Below are positions 53,002 through 62,685 of a stretch of DNA of 64,000 bases, in pieces. The stretch is from Microbacterium sp. LWS13-1.2 (GTDB lineage Bacteria > Actinomycetota > Actinomycetes > Actinomycetales > Microbacteriaceae): contig NZ_CP151632.1 of NCBI RefSeq assembly GCF_040144835.1, positions 1,240,001-1,304,000 on the forward strand, in the 5' to 3' direction. The notes beneath the pieces were generated by a model that was given only the letters and a program-made list of their open reading frames with translations, made no database searches and was not told the DNA's origin. Both the position numbers and the translations under genes were made by a program. Each line of letters opens with the position of its first letter. The stretch's first letter is position 1.

Positions 53002-54077
53002 GCGCCGTCGCCCCCCAGCTGCCAACTCCGGGCTTCGACGCGATCGAGGAGGGCACGACCGCGACCAGTGCCGTCAAGGGCCGCACCCGCGTCCCCTGGC
53101 GCTTCCTCGGCAACCGCGCCCTGTTCTACCTGTTCACGCTCTGGGCTGCCATCACGATCAACTTCTTCCTGCCGCGCCTGATGAAGGGCGACGCGGTGAG
53201 CGCGTACCTCGCGCGCAACCGCAACGTCACGCCCGAGGCGGCGGAGGCTCTGCGCGCCCTGCTCGGAATGGATACCGACACCTCGCTCTGGCAGCAGTAC
53301 GTCGATTACTGGGGCCTCCTTCTCCGCGGCGACCTCGGCATCTCGCTGCTGCACGGCATGCGGCCGGTGACCGAGGTGGTCGGCCAGTCCCTGATCTGGA
53401 CGGTCGGCCTCGTCGGCTTCGCGACGCTCCTCGCTTTCGCGATCGGCACCATCGGCGGCGCCATCGTCGGCTGGCGCCGAGGCAGCCGACTCGACGTCCT
53501 CATCCCCATCACCACTTTCTTCAGCACCATCCCCTACTTCTGGCTGGGTCTGCTGGCGATCTCGGTCTTCTCGGTCGCGCTCGGGTGGTTCCCGATCGGC
53601 AAGGCCTACGGCGTCGGCGTGGCGCCGGAGTGGTCGTGGGAGTTCATCGGCGACGTGCTCCATCACGGCTTCCTCCCCGCGGCGACGATCGTCATCGCCT
53701 CGCTCGGCGGCTGGATGCTGGGCATGCGGAACATGATGCTCACGGTGCTCGACGAGGACTACGTCACCGTCGCGCAGGCCAAGGGCATGCCCAACGACCG
53801 GGTGCTCTGGCGCTATGCCGCTCGCAACGCCGTGCTCCCCCAGATCCAGAGCTTCGCGCTGGCGCTCGGCTTCATCGTCGGCGGCACGATCGTGATGGAA
53901 GTGGTGTTCAGCTATCCCGGCGTCGGCAAGCTCCTGCTGGACGCCACCAACGCGAAGGACTACGCCCTGATGCAGGGGGTGTTCCTCGTGCTCACGATCT
54001 CGGTGCTGCTGGCGAACCTCCTCGCCGACGTCGCCTACGCGTTCCTCGACCCGCGCACGCGCCAGACGGAGGCCTGA
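52998..54077 (+). CDS. ABC transporter permease (DppB/OppB-like)
   Basis: The 359-aa membrane protein has an N-terminal helix (NRALFYLFTLWAAITINFFLP), an extracellular loop and five further helices. The ATPase-coupling EAA-like loop is DYVTVAQAKGMPNDRVLWRYA. GTG start overlaps the OppF-like stop. It forms the translocation pore with the next gene. Confidence 0.92.
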   Translation: MSAVAPQLPTPGFDAIEEGTTATSAVKGRTRVPWRFLGNRALFYLFTLWAAITINFFLPRLMKGDAVSAYLARNRNVTPEAAEALRALLGMDTDTSLWQQYVDYWGLLLRGDLGISLLHGMRPVTEVVGQSLIWTVGLVGFATLLAFAIGTIGGAIVGWRRGSRLDVLIPITTFFSTIPYFWLGLLAISVFSVALGWFPIGKAYGVGVAPEWSWEFIGDVLHHGFLPAATIVIASLGGWMLGMRNMMLTVLDEDYVTVAQAKGMPNDRVLWRYAARNAVLPQIQSFALALGFIVGGTIVMEVVFSYPGVGKLLLDATNAKDYALMQGVFLVLTISVLLANLLADVAYAFLDPRTRQTEA

Positions 54078-54079
54078 GC

Positions 54080-55132
54080 ATGAACACGATCGTCAACGAC
54101 ACGACAGCGCAGCGTCCGACGAACACGCCGGCGACGGCCACCGTCCGCAGCCCCGCCCCGGCCGGCAAGGTGCCGGGCAAGCCGACCTTCTGGTCCAAGC
54201 TGGGCGCCGCATTCGCGATGTTCCGCAACAGGAAGTCGATCACGGGCCTGTCGATCCTCGGGTTCTTCGTGCTCGTCGCGATCTTCGCCGATGTGCTGGC
54301 CCCGTACTCCCCCACGAAGGTCGACAACACGGCGCGCTTCCAGCCGCCGTCGGCGGAGCACTGGCTGGGCACGACGCACATCGGCGAGGACGTGTTGAGC
54401 CAAGTCATCCACGGCACCCGCGGTGTCATCGTGGTGGGCTTCCTGGCAGCGATCATCGCCACGGTCATCGCGATCGTCGTCGGTGTGCTGTCGGGCTACC
54501 TGCGCGGGTGGCGCAGCGAGGGCCTGTCAGCTCTCACGAACGTCTTCCTCGTGATCCCCGGCATCCCGTTGATCATCATCGTGGCGTCGATGTTCGAGGA
54601 TCCGCCCCTCATCCTCGTCGCGGGAGTACTGGGCCTCATCGGCTGGGCCTGGGGCGCGCGCGTGCTGCGCGCCCAGACGATGTCGCTGCGCAGTCGGGAC
54701 TTCGTGCAGGCCGCCCGGGCCAACGGCGAACCCCTGCGACGGATCATCGCCGTCGAGATGCTCCCGAACCTCATGGCGCTGATCGCCGCGAGCTTCGTGG
54801 GCACCGTGACCGCAGCGATCATCGGCCTCACGACCCTGTCGTACATCGGCATCATCCCGGTGACGACCTACAACTGGGGCACGATCCTCAACTGGGCGAG
54901 CGCGCAGGGCGCCTTCCGCCAGGGCCAGTGGTGGTGGTTCCTGCCTCCGGGCCTGTGCATCGCCGCCATCGGCGTGGCTCTCTCGCTGATCAACTTCGGC
55001 ATCGACGAGTACGTCAACCCGCGCCTGCGGTCCGCCGGTGAGCGCGCCCGCGCCATGAAGAAGAAGGGCATGAACGTGAACGACACCGTCACCGTCGTGC
55101 GCACCGACATGAAGACGCAGGAGGACGCGTGA
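54080..55132 (+). CDS. ABC transporter permease (DppC/OppC-like)
   Basis: The 350-aa permease has an N-terminal soluble tail rich in Thr/Pro, the helix ITGLSILGFFVLVAIFAD, the family phrase HWLGTTHIGEDVLSQVIHGTR, and coupling loop DFVQAARANGEPLRRII. Start ATG 54080 is 2 bp after the previous stop; the open frame from 52991 is not real. The stop overlaps the GH3 start. Confidence 0.92.
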   Translation: MNTIVNDTTAQRPTNTPATATVRSPAPAGKVPGKPTFWSKLGAAFAMFRNRKSITGLSILGFFVLVAIFADVLAPYSPTKVDNTARFQPPSAEHWLGTTHIGEDVLSQVIHGTRGVIVVGFLAAIIATVIAIVVGVLSGYLRGWRSEGLSALTNVFLVIPGIPLIIIVASMFEDPPLILVAGVLGLIGWAWGARVLRAQTMSLRSRDFVQAARANGEPLRRIIAVEMLPNLMALIAASFVGTVTAAIIGLTTLSYIGIIPVTTYNWGTILNWASAQGAFRQGQWWWFLPPGLCIAAIGVALSLINFGIDEYVNPRLRSAGERARAMKKKGMNVNDTVTVVRTDMKTQEDA

Positions 55133-57471
55133 CCACCGCGACCAGTCCCGCGTACCTCGACGTCTCGCTCCCGGTCGCCGACCGCATCGCCGATCTCCTG
55201 GGCCGCATGACGGCAGAGGAGAAGATCGGCCAGATGCTGCAGCTCGACGCGCGCGAAGATCTCGAGGATCAGGTCGTGCGCATGCACGCCGGGTCGATCC
55301 TGCACCCCTCGCCCGAGAAGGTGCTGCGCGCCCGCGAGCTCACCTTGCAGACGCGCCTGCGGATCCCGCTCCTCGTCGCCGAGGACTGCATCCACGGCCA
55401 TTCCTTCTGGGAGGGCGCGACGATCTATCCGACCCAGCTCGGCATGGCGGCGTCGTGGGATGCCGGACTGGCCGAGCGCGTCGCACGCGCGACCGCGGTC
55501 GAGGTGTCGGCCACCGGCATCCACTGGACCTTCTCGCCGGTGCTCTGCATCGCGCGGGATCTCCGCTGGGGCCGGGTCGACGAGACATTCGGCGAGGATC
55601 CGTTCCTCATCGGCGAGCTCGCATCGGCGATGGTGCGCGGCTATCAGGGTGGTGGCCTCGACGACCCCACCGCGATCCTCGCGACGGCCAAGCACTTCGC
55701 CGGCTACTCCGAGACCCAGGGCGGCCGCGATGCGAGCGAGGCCGACATCTCGCAGCGCAAGCTCCGCTCGTGGTTCCTGCCGCCGTTCGAGCGGGTGGCG
55801 AAAGAGGGATGCCGCACCTTCATGCTCGGATACCAGAGCATCGACGGCGTGCCCATCACGGTCAACGACTGGCTGCTCAACGACGTGCTGCGCGGCGAGT
55901 GGGGATACACCGGCACCCTCATCACCGACTGGGACAACGTCGGGCGCATGGTGTGGGAGCAGAAGGTGCAGCCCGATTACGCGCACGCCGCCGCTGCCGC
56001 CGTGCTCGCCGGCAACGACATGATCATGACCACGCCCGGCTTCTTCCAGGGCGCACTCGATGCGCTGCGGCACGGCCTCATGACCGAGGAAGCCCTCGAC
56101 CGCGCGGTGACCCGCATCCTGCTGCTCAAGTTCGAGTTCGGCCTCTTCGAAGACCCGCGTCTGCCCGACCGCGAGCGCATCGCGGCGGCGGTCGGCTCGG
56201 CCGAGCACACCGCGCTCAACCTCGAGGCGGCACGTCGATCCCTCGTGCTGCTGCGCAACGACGGCACGCTGCCGCTCGCCGGCGGCGTGACGGCGGACGA
56301 ATCCGGACGCGTCCGGGTCGCGGCATCCGGCCCCCGCCGCATCGCTGTCGTCGGCCCCCTCGCCGACGATGCGCAGACGCAGCTGGGCGACTGGGCCGGA
56401 TCATCCGGCCAGGTGGACTGGATCCCCGACGGCCACCCCCGCGGGATGATCACGACGGTGCTCGACGGCCTGCGCGCGCATGCCCCCGCGGACTGGGAGA
56501 TCCGGCACGCGCGCGGTGCCGACATCCTCACCCTCGAAGAGGACCCCGAGGGCGCGTTCTTCCCCGACGGGCAGCCTCGGCCCCAGGTCGTCGTGCCGAG
56601 CCCGCCGGACGCGGCGCTCATCGCGGAGGCGGTGGCCGCGGCCGAGGGTGCCGACTACGTCGTCGCCGTGGTCGGGGATCGCATCGAGCTGGTCGGCGAA
56701 GGCCGATCGACTGCGACGCTCGAGCTCGTCGGCGGCCAGCTCGCCCTGCTCGAGGCGCTCGCCGGCACCGGCACCCCGCTGGTGGTGGTGCTGCTCGCAT
56801 CGAAGCCGCACGTCCTGCCGCAGACGGTGATGGATGCCGCGGCCCTGATGTGGGCTGCGAACCCCGGAATGCAGGGCGGTCAGGCTGTGGCGGAGTTGCT
56901 GCTGGGGCTCATCGAGCCGACCGGTCGCCTGCCGATCTCGTTCGCCCGCCACGCCGGCCAGTTGCCGATCTACTACAACCGGATCCGCGGCCAGCACGGC
57001 GACCGCTACGCCGATCTGACGCAGAGTCCCGCCTTCGCGTTCGGCGAGGGCCTGTCGTACTCGACGGTGGAGTACTCGGGCCTGCGGATGGTGGATCCCG
57101 CGCCGGACCGCGAGGGCACGGTGCGCGCGCTGGTCGAGCTGCGCAACAGGGGCGAACGCCCCGCGCACGAGGTCGTGCAGGTCTACGTGCGCGACCCCTT
57201 GGCATCTGTCAGCTGGGCCGACAAGGAGCTCAAGGCCTATCGGCACGTCGATCTGCAGCCCGGCGAGACTGCCACGGTCGAGCTGTCGCTGCCGGTGGCC
57301 GACTGCACGATCGTGGATGCCGCCGGCAGGCGCCTCGTCGAGGCCGGGGAGTTCGAGCTGCTGGTCGGCCCGTCCTCACGCGAAGATGCCCTCCTCAGCG
57401 CCCGATTCCAGGTCGCGGACGCCGCGGCAACGTCGACCTCGTCCGACCGACGCGCCGTCGAGCACCGCTGA
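55129..57471 (+). CDS. Glycoside hydrolase family 3 beta-glucosidase
   Basis: The 780-aa enzyme starts at GTG 55129, overlapping the permease stop by 4 bp. It has BglX-like GH3 structure: TAEEKIGQMLQLDARE, KHFAGYSETQGGRD, nucleophile Asp in LITDWDN (D267), a C-terminal GH3 domain and a fibronectin-III tail (RNRGERPAHEVVQVYVRDP). No signal peptide, so it cleaves imported glucosides in the cytoplasm. It closes the TetR-controlled operon. It has little similarity in domain layout (no PA14) to the GH3 at 5215, so the two are not recent duplicates. Confidence 0.93.
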   Translation: MTTATSPAYLDVSLPVADRIADLLGRMTAEEKIGQMLQLDAREDLEDQVVRMHAGSILHPSPEKVLRARELTLQTRLRIPLLVAEDCIHGHSFWEGATIYPTQLGMAASWDAGLAERVARATAVEVSATGIHWTFSPVLCIARDLRWGRVDETFGEDPFLIGELASAMVRGYQGGGLDDPTAILATAKHFAGYSETQGGRDASEADISQRKLRSWFLPPFERVAKEGCRTFMLGYQSIDGVPITVNDWLLNDVLRGEWGYTGTLITDWDNVGRMVWEQKVQPDYAHAAAAAVLAGNDMIMTTPGFFQGALDALRHGLMTEEALDRAVTRILLLKFEFGLFEDPRLPDRERIAAAVGSAEHTALNLEAARRSLVLLRNDGTLPLAGGVTADESGRVRVAASGPRRIAVVGPLADDAQTQLGDWAGSSGQVDWIPDGHPRGMITTVLDGLRAHAPADWEIRHARGADILTLEEDPEGAFFPDGQPRPQVVVPSPPDAALIAEAVAAAEGADYVVAVVGDRIELVGEGRSTATLELVGGQLALLEALAGTGTPLVVVLLASKPHVLPQTVMDAAALMWAANPGMQGGQAVAELLLGLIEPTGRLPISFARHAGQLPIYYNRIRGQHGDRYADLTQSPAFAFGEGLSYSTVEYSGLRMVDPAPDREGTVRALVELRNRGERPAHEVVQVYVRDPLASVSWADKELKAYRHVDLQPGETATVELSLPVADCTIVDAAGRRLVEAGEFELLVGPSSREDALLSARFQVADAAATSTSSDRRAVEHR

Positions 57472-57484
57472 CGCCGACGCGAGA

Positions 57485-57525
57485 GGGTGGATCACCGCTG
57501 CGCTGCGGGCAGCGGTGATCCACCC
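57485..57525. terminator. Bidirectional terminator between the GH3 and DUF3027 genes
   Basis: A perfect 17-bp stem GGGTGGATCACCGCTGC (57485-57501) with 57509-57525, 7-nt loop, 13 bp after the GH3 stop and 27 bp from the convergent gene's stop. Confidence 0.9.
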
Positions 57526-57552
57526 TGTCGTCGTGCTCCGAGGGGCCAGGCC

Positions 57553-58431
57553 TCACGACTCGTCGGCGTCGTCCTCTTCTGAGTCCTCGTCGTCCGAGTC
57601 GTCGTCCGAGTCGTCCTCGTCGGACTCCTCGTCGTCGTCGAGGTCGTCGGACTCGTCGTCATCATCGCGGTCGTCGTCGAAGTCGTCGTCCTCTTCGTCG
57701 TCCTCGTCGAAGTCGTCATCCTCGTCGGAGTCGTCGGCGTCCTCGTCATCGTCGGCACCGGCCTCGGCGAGCTCGTCGATGTCGACCCCGTCGACGTCGC
57801 CGGCGTGGAGGATGGACGATCCGTCGTCGTCGAAGTCCGACGCATCGAGGTCATCGACGTCGTCGAGGTCTTCGTCCTCGTCGTCCTCGTCATCCTCGGC
57901 GTGGGCGGCCTCGGCCAGCGCCGCCTGCGCGGCGTGGTAGTCGGCGAGGCGCACGGCCCACGGCACCCAGTCCGGCGCGAGCAGCGCGCCGTCGCCCGGC
58001 AGAAGCTCGACCTCGAGCACGGTGGGCTCGGCATCGTCGACGCGCGCGAGGCTCACGGTCCAGAACCACCCCGGGTAGCCCGAGAGGCGGTTCGCGAACC
58101 GGAGCGAGACGACTCCTCCGGCTTCCACGCGATAGTCCGCGGGTTCGCCGATCGACGTCTCGGGAGTGATCTCGCGCAGCGCCGCGAGCGCGAGGTCGTG
58201 AGCGGCGAGCAGCTGCGGATCGGGCTCGATGACGGCAGCCTCGTCCGGCTCGACGACGGCAGCCTCGTCCGGCTCGACGACGTCGGCCTCGTCGGGCTCG
58301 ACGACGGCAGCCTCGTCCGAGGCAGCGGATGCGGCATCCGTCACTGCGGACTCGTCAGATGGCGCGTCAGAGGCGGCGTCCGCTGCGGCGACGACGTCGG
58401 CAGGATCGGCCGGATCAGGCGTCGAGCTCAT
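57553..58431 (-). CDS. DUF3027 domain protein with long acidic tail
   Basis: The 292-aa protein has an N-terminal repeat stretch of VVEPDEA units (residues about 42-68), a central DUF3027 domain (residues 70-175; GYPGWFWTVSLARVDD, LLPGDGALLAPDWVPWAVRL) and about 110 C-terminal residues that are mostly Asp and Glu. The function of DUF3027 is unknown; the acidic tail could mimic nucleic acid. Its start overlaps the end of the cold-shock gene by 17 bp, so the pair is co-translated. The GAC/GAG tracts make this stretch prone to slippage. Confidence 0.85.
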   Translation of the reverse strand: MSSTPDPADPADVVAAADAASDAPSDESAVTDAASAASDEAAVVEPDEADVVEPDEAAVVEPDEAAVIEPDPQLLAAHDLALAALREITPETSIGEPADYRVEAGGVVSLRFANRLSGYPGWFWTVSLARVDDAEPTVLEVELLPGDGALLAPDWVPWAVRLADYHAAQAALAEAAHAEDDEDDEDEDLDDVDDLDASDFDDDGSSILHAGDVDGVDIDELAEAGADDDEDADDSDEDDDFDEDDEEDDDFDDDRDDDDESDDLDDDEESDEDDSDDDSDDEDSEEDDADES

Positions 58432-58798
58432 CAGCCACCTTGCGCAGCACGGCGGCGACCTTCTTGGCGTGCGCGCCGCTCGGGTATCGGCCGTGGCGGA
58501 GGTCGCCGCCGATGCCGTCGAGCAGCTTCATGAGGTCCTCGATGATGATCGCCATGTCGTCGGCGGGCTTGCGGGAGCGCTTGGCGAGGCTCACCGGGGC
58601 CTCGAGCACGCGCACCGACAGCGCCTGCGGGCCGCGCTTGCCGTCGGCGATGCCGTACTCGAGCCGCGTGCCGGCCTTGGGTGCGGGCGTGCCGGGAGGC
58701 AGGGCGGTGGCGTGCAGGAAGACGTCCTGACCGTCTTCAGAGGTGATGAAGCCGAACCCCTTCTCCTCGTCGTAGAACCTGACCTTGCCGGTGGGCAT
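58415..58798 (-). CDS. Cold-shock domain protein with C-terminal extension
   Basis: The 127-aa protein starts at MPTGKVRFYDEEKG (58798); the longer frame is spurious. Cold-shock domain with RNP1 KGFGFI and RNP2 VFLH in residues 1-65, then a helical extension of about 60 residues (DMAIIIEDLMKLLDGIGG) of the actinobacterial long CspB-like type. It binds single-stranded nucleic acid. It is upstream of and overlaps the DUF3027 gene. Confidence 0.92.
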   Translation of the reverse strand: MPTGKVRFYDEEKGFGFITSEDGQDVFLHATALPPGTPAPKAGTRLEYGIADGKRGPQALSVRVLEAPVSLAKRSRKPADDMAIIIEDLMKLLDGIGGDLRHGRYPSGAHAKKVAAVLRKVADELDA

Positions 58799-58942
58799 CG
58801 AAACCTCGCTGGATCGGTCGCCGCGAACACCGCGGCGAAACAGAGCATGACAAAAGCGGGGTCTTCCAACCCCGGTACCCAGCCTAACGGACCGGTGCAC
58901 ATTCGGATCGTGGCGCCGACGCCAGCGAGTAGGCTGGAGCGG

Positions 58943-59206
58943 ATGAGCACAAACCCTGCCGGCGACGTTCCCGTCCGCCGCATCGACCGCATCCTGGCCT
59001 TCATGTCGCTGGGCCTGCTCGTGCTCTCGATCCTGAGCTTCTTCGCGATCATGATCGCGTCCGCCGCCGGCGCCGACATGAGCACCGGCGTCTGGCCCCT
59101 CGTGGGCGTGCTGGTGTACGTCGCTCCTCTCGTGGCGTTCGCACTGCTGCTCGCGGTCTTGATCATGAGCTTCGTGCGGAGGGCTCGAGCCAACCGAGGA
59201 GGCTGA
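58943..59206 (+). CDS. Small two-helix membrane protein
   Basis: An 87-aa protein starting at MSTNPAGDVPVRR with two transmembrane helices (FMSLGLLVLSILSFFAIMI and LVGVLVYVAPLVAFALLL) and a basic C-terminus (RRARANRGG). Conserved in Microbacteriaceae beside the helicase genes as far as I recall; function unknown. Five bases separate it from the next gene, so probably one operon. Confidence 0.7.
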   Translation: MSTNPAGDVPVRRIDRILAFMSLGLLVLSILSFFAIMIASAAGADMSTGVWPLVGVLVYVAPLVAFALLLAVLIMSFVRRARANRGG

Positions 59207-59211
59207 CACGC

Positions 59212-60933
59212 TTGGTCTCCGACGCGCGCGCTCTTGCGACGCGGCTCGCCGAACTCGGTGACGCCGCGCTCGCCCGGACGCTCGCGGCGCGCGGCGTCTC
59301 GGCACAGAGCGGCTGGCACGACTTCTTCGACGCGGCCGAGGGGCTCCTCGATCCCACGTCGGTCGACCGCGCGCTGACGCATCTCGACCGGCGCGACCTC
59401 ATCGCCCTGCACACCGGAGCGGGTCCGCTCGACGGCGCGCCCGCGCGTCTCGCGCTCGTCGATGCGGAGGGCATCGCCTACACGGCGGTCGTCGAGCGGG
59501 TCGCTGCGGCCGCCGACGCGACTCCGAACGCCTTCCGCCCCGTCCTCGCACCCGCCGACCCGGTGCCGGCCGAGCCGCGCGCCGCCGCGGCCGCCGCCGA
59601 GCGTGCGTTCACGACCGCCGGCTCGCTCGCCGACATCCTGCTGGCGTGCCTGCACGCTCCGCTCGCACGCACGGGGGCCGGACCGATCAGCGCAGTGGAC
59701 CGCCGGCGGCTGACGGATGCCGGCGCCATCGAGTTCGCCGAGGACCTCGAAGACCTACTCGCCTCCGCCGCCGACGCGGGACTCGCGGACGCCCGCGAAC
59801 GCGAGTGGACCGTCACCGACGCGGGCGAGCAGTGGCTCGAGGCCCCGACGCCGGAGCGCTGGGAGACCATCGCCGAGGGGTTCCGCGCCGCGCTGCCCGA
59901 CGGGCTGCGCACCCCGGCGCACGGCTTCCTCGTGCCCGACGCGTGGCCCGACATCTACCCGCTCGACCCGGAGTGGCCGGCACGCGCCGACAGGCTGCGC
60001 CGCATCGGCGTGCGCTGGGGGTTGTTCGGCAGGGACGACCCCGCCGCCGAGTTCGCTTGGACCACGGCGCTGCGGGCCGGCGAGCCTGCGGATGCCGGCA
60101 CCATGGCCGCCTACCTCCCCGCCGAGATCGACCGTGTCTATCTGCAGGCCGACCTCACGGCGATCGCGCCGGGTCCGCTCGCGCCCGCCCTCGACCTGCG
60201 CCTGCGTTCCATCGCCGTGCGCGAGTCCCGCGCGCAGGCGTCGACGTACCGGTTCACCGCGGCGTCGGTGGGCGCTGGCATGACCGAGGGCGAGACCGCC
60301 GATTCGATGCGCGCCTTCCTCGCCGAACTGTCGCTGACCGGCATCCCTCAGCCGCTCGACTACCTCATCGAGAGCACGGCCGCACGCCACGGGCTCGTGC
60401 GCGTGAGCACGGACCACCTCACCGGGCGCACGCGCGTGGAGAGCTCCGACCCCGGCCTCCTCGACGCGATCGCGATCGACCAGGCACTGCGCCCGCTGGG
60501 CCTCATCGCCGACAGCGGCCTGCTCACGTCGCGGGTGGCTCGCGACGCCGTCTACTGGAGCCTCGCCGACGCGCGCTACCCGGTGGTCGCGCTCGACGCG
60601 GACGGTGCGGCCGAGTCGGTCCACCGCCGGGCCGCGGTCGCGCCGTCCGTGCCCCCGGCGGCTCCGGAGGCGACGTATGCCCGCCTGATCCGCACGCTGC
60701 GGGGCGGGCACGGCACTCAGGGCGAGGCGGGCTGGCTCGAACGCGAGCTCGAGCAGGCCGTGCGCGCCCGCGCCGAGATCCTGGTGGTCGTGCGGATGCC
60801 GGACGGCTCGGAGCGCTCGTTCGTGCTGGAGGCGGCCGGCCTCGGCGGCGGACGCCTGCGCGGGCGGGATCGCGCCGCGGACATCGAGCGCACCCTCCCG
60901 GTGTCGAGCATCGTGAGCGTCGGCGCGGCGTGA
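59212..60933 (+). CDS. Helicase-associated domain protein (Helicase_C_3 type)
   Basis: The 573-aa protein has no helicase motifs of its own. The N-terminal helical part (ALATRLAELGDAALARTLAARG) and the C-terminal XPB/Ssl2-like domain (FLAELSLTGIPQPLDYLIES, VESSDPGLLDAI) match the actinobacterial partner of XPB helicase, as in mycobacterial Rv0862c beside ercc3. It uses a TTG start with AGGAGG upstream. Probably works with the next gene in DNA repair. Confidence 0.85.
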   Translation: MVSDARALATRLAELGDAALARTLAARGVSAQSGWHDFFDAAEGLLDPTSVDRALTHLDRRDLIALHTGAGPLDGAPARLALVDAEGIAYTAVVERVAAAADATPNAFRPVLAPADPVPAEPRAAAAAAERAFTTAGSLADILLACLHAPLARTGAGPISAVDRRRLTDAGAIEFAEDLEDLLASAADAGLADAREREWTVTDAGEQWLEAPTPERWETIAEGFRAALPDGLRTPAHGFLVPDAWPDIYPLDPEWPARADRLRRIGVRWGLFGRDDPAAEFAWTTALRAGEPADAGTMAAYLPAEIDRVYLQADLTAIAPGPLAPALDLRLRSIAVRESRAQASTYRFTAASVGAGMTEGETADSMRAFLAELSLTGIPQPLDYLIESTAARHGLVRVSTDHLTGRTRVESSDPGLLDAIAIDQALRPLGLIADSGLLTSRVARDAVYWSLADARYPVVALDADGAAESVHRRAAVAPSVPPAAPEATYARLIRTLRGGHGTQGEAGWLERELEQAVRARAEILVVVRMPDGSERSFVLEAAGLGGGRLRGRDRAADIERTLPVSSIVSVGAA

Positions 60934-60984
60934 GTCCATCCAGGGTGCGCCGGTCGCCGGCGAGCCCCGGTAGACTGGCACGTT

Positions 60985-62625
60985 ATGGCTGACGGCCCCC
61001 TCATCGTCCAGAGCGACCGCACGGTTCTCCTCGAGGTCGCGCACCCCGATGCGGAGAGCGCGCGGCACGAACTCGCGATCTTCGCCGAGCTCGAACGCGC
61101 CCCCGAGCACATCCACACGTACCGCATCACCCGGCTCGGGCTGTGGAACGCACGGGCGGCCGGTCACGACGCGGGTGACATGCTCGCAACGCTCGATCGC
61201 TGGTCGCGCTTCCCGGTGCCGCCGTCGGTGTCGATCGACATCTCCGAGACGGTGGGCCGCTACGGGCGCTTGGTGATCGAACGCAACGAAGAGGGCGAGC
61301 TCATCCTCCGATCGACGGATGCCGCGGTCCTGGCCGAGGTGTCCAAGAACAAGCGCATCCAGCCGCTGCTGATCGGCCGCCCCTCCCCCGACGCCTTCGT
61401 CATCGACGCGTGGGCGCGCGGCCACATCAAGCAGGAGCTGCTGAAGATCGGCTGGCCCGCCGAGGACCTCGCGGGGTACACGCCGGGCACGCCGCACCCG
61501 ATCGACCTCGCGGAGGACGGCTGGCACCTGCGGCCGTACCAGCGGCAGGCCGTCGACATCTTCACGCAGGGCGGGTCGGGCGTCGTCGTGCTGCCCTGTG
61601 GCGCCGGCAAGACTCTCGTCGGCGCGGCGGCGATGGCCGACACCAAGACCACGACCCTCATCCTCGTGACGAACACCGTCAGCGCCCGGCAGTGGCGCGA
61701 CGAGCTGCTCAAGCGCACGTCGCTCACCGCCGAGGAGATCGGCGAGTACTCCGGTCAGGCCAAGGAGGTCAAGCCGGTCACGATCGCGACGTATCAGATC
61801 CTCACCGCCAAGCGGAAGGGGCAGTACGCCCACCTCGCCCTCCTCGACGCCCTCGACTGGGGCCTCATCGTGTACGACGAGGTGCACCTGCTGCCCGCGC
61901 CCGTGTTCAAGCTCACCGCCGACCTGCAGGCGCGGCGGCGGCTCGGGCTCACCGCGACGCTCGTGCGCGAGGACGGCCGCGAGGGCGACGTGTTCAGCCT
62001 CATCGGGCCCAAGCGGTTCGACGCGCCATGGAAGGAGATCGAGGCTCAGGGCTTCATCTCGCCGGCCGTCTGCTACGAGGTGCGGGTCGACCTGCCTGCC
62101 GGCGACCGCCTCGAGTATGCCGCGGCCGCCGACGACGAGCGGTACCGCCTCGCAGCAACCGCGCCCGCCAAGATCGGCGTGGTCCGCGACCTGGTGGCGC
62201 GCCACGAGGGCGAGCGCATCCTCATCATCGGCCAGTACCTGGACCAGATCGACGTGCTCGCCGAAGCTCTGAACGCCCCCAAGATCACGGGCCAGACCCC
62301 GATCGACGAGCGGGAGCAGCTGTACCAGGCGTTCCGCGTCGGCGAGATCTCGGTGCTGGTGGTGTCGAAGGTGGCGAACTTCTCGATCGACCTCCCCGAG
62401 GCATCCGTCGCCATCCAGGTATCGGGGTCGTTCGGCTCGCGCCAGGAGGAGGCGCAGCGGCTCGGACGCCTGCTGCGTCCCAAGCAGTCGAACCACACGG
62501 CGAGCTTCTACACGCTGATCGCCCGCGACACCGTCGACCAGGACTTCGCTCAGAACCGGCAGCGGTTCCTCGCCGAGCAGGGCTACGCCTACACGATCCT
62601 CGACGCGCACTCACTCGCGGCCTGA
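60985..62625 (+). CDS. DNA repair helicase XPB
   Basis: The 546-aa SF2 helicase has the N-terminal damage-recognition domain (PLIVQSDRTVLLEV), Walker A LPCGAGKTL (K209), DEVH box (D298), SAT-like motif LTATLVREDG and motif VI QEEAQRLGRLLRPK. It unwinds DNA from 3' to 5'. Bacterial and archaeal XPB lack transcription-factor partners; nucleotide-excision functions are inferred. 51 bp after its partner gene. Confidence 0.95.
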   Translation: MADGPLIVQSDRTVLLEVAHPDAESARHELAIFAELERAPEHIHTYRITRLGLWNARAAGHDAGDMLATLDRWSRFPVPPSVSIDISETVGRYGRLVIERNEEGELILRSTDAAVLAEVSKNKRIQPLLIGRPSPDAFVIDAWARGHIKQELLKIGWPAEDLAGYTPGTPHPIDLAEDGWHLRPYQRQAVDIFTQGGSGVVVLPCGAGKTLVGAAAMADTKTTTLILVTNTVSARQWRDELLKRTSLTAEEIGEYSGQAKEVKPVTIATYQILTAKRKGQYAHLALLDALDWGLIVYDEVHLLPAPVFKLTADLQARRRLGLTATLVREDGREGDVFSLIGPKRFDAPWKEIEAQGFISPAVCYEVRVDLPAGDRLEYAAAADDERYRLAATAPAKIGVVRDLVARHEGERILIIGQYLDQIDVLAEALNAPKITGQTPIDEREQLYQAFRVGEISVLVVSKVANFSIDLPEASVAIQVSGSFGSRQEEAQRLGRLLRPKQSNHTASFYTLIARDTVDQDFAQNRQRFLAEQGYAYTILDAHSLAA

Positions 62626-62639
62626 CACCCAGAGAACGC

Positions 62640-62678
62640 CGAACGGCCCGGCGGTGCGATGCAGCGCCGGGCCGTTCG
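62640..62678. terminator. Bidirectional terminator after the XPB gene
   Basis: Perfect 14-bp stem CGAACGGCCCGGCG (62640-62653) with 62665-62678, 11-nt loop, between the convergent helicase and nucleotidase genes. Confidence 0.88.
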
Positions 62679-62685
62679 TCCGCGC

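Noticed and set aside
59755..62610. 951-residue minus-strand frame opposite the helicase pair
   Set aside because: Antisense shadow of two well-supported helicase-related genes.
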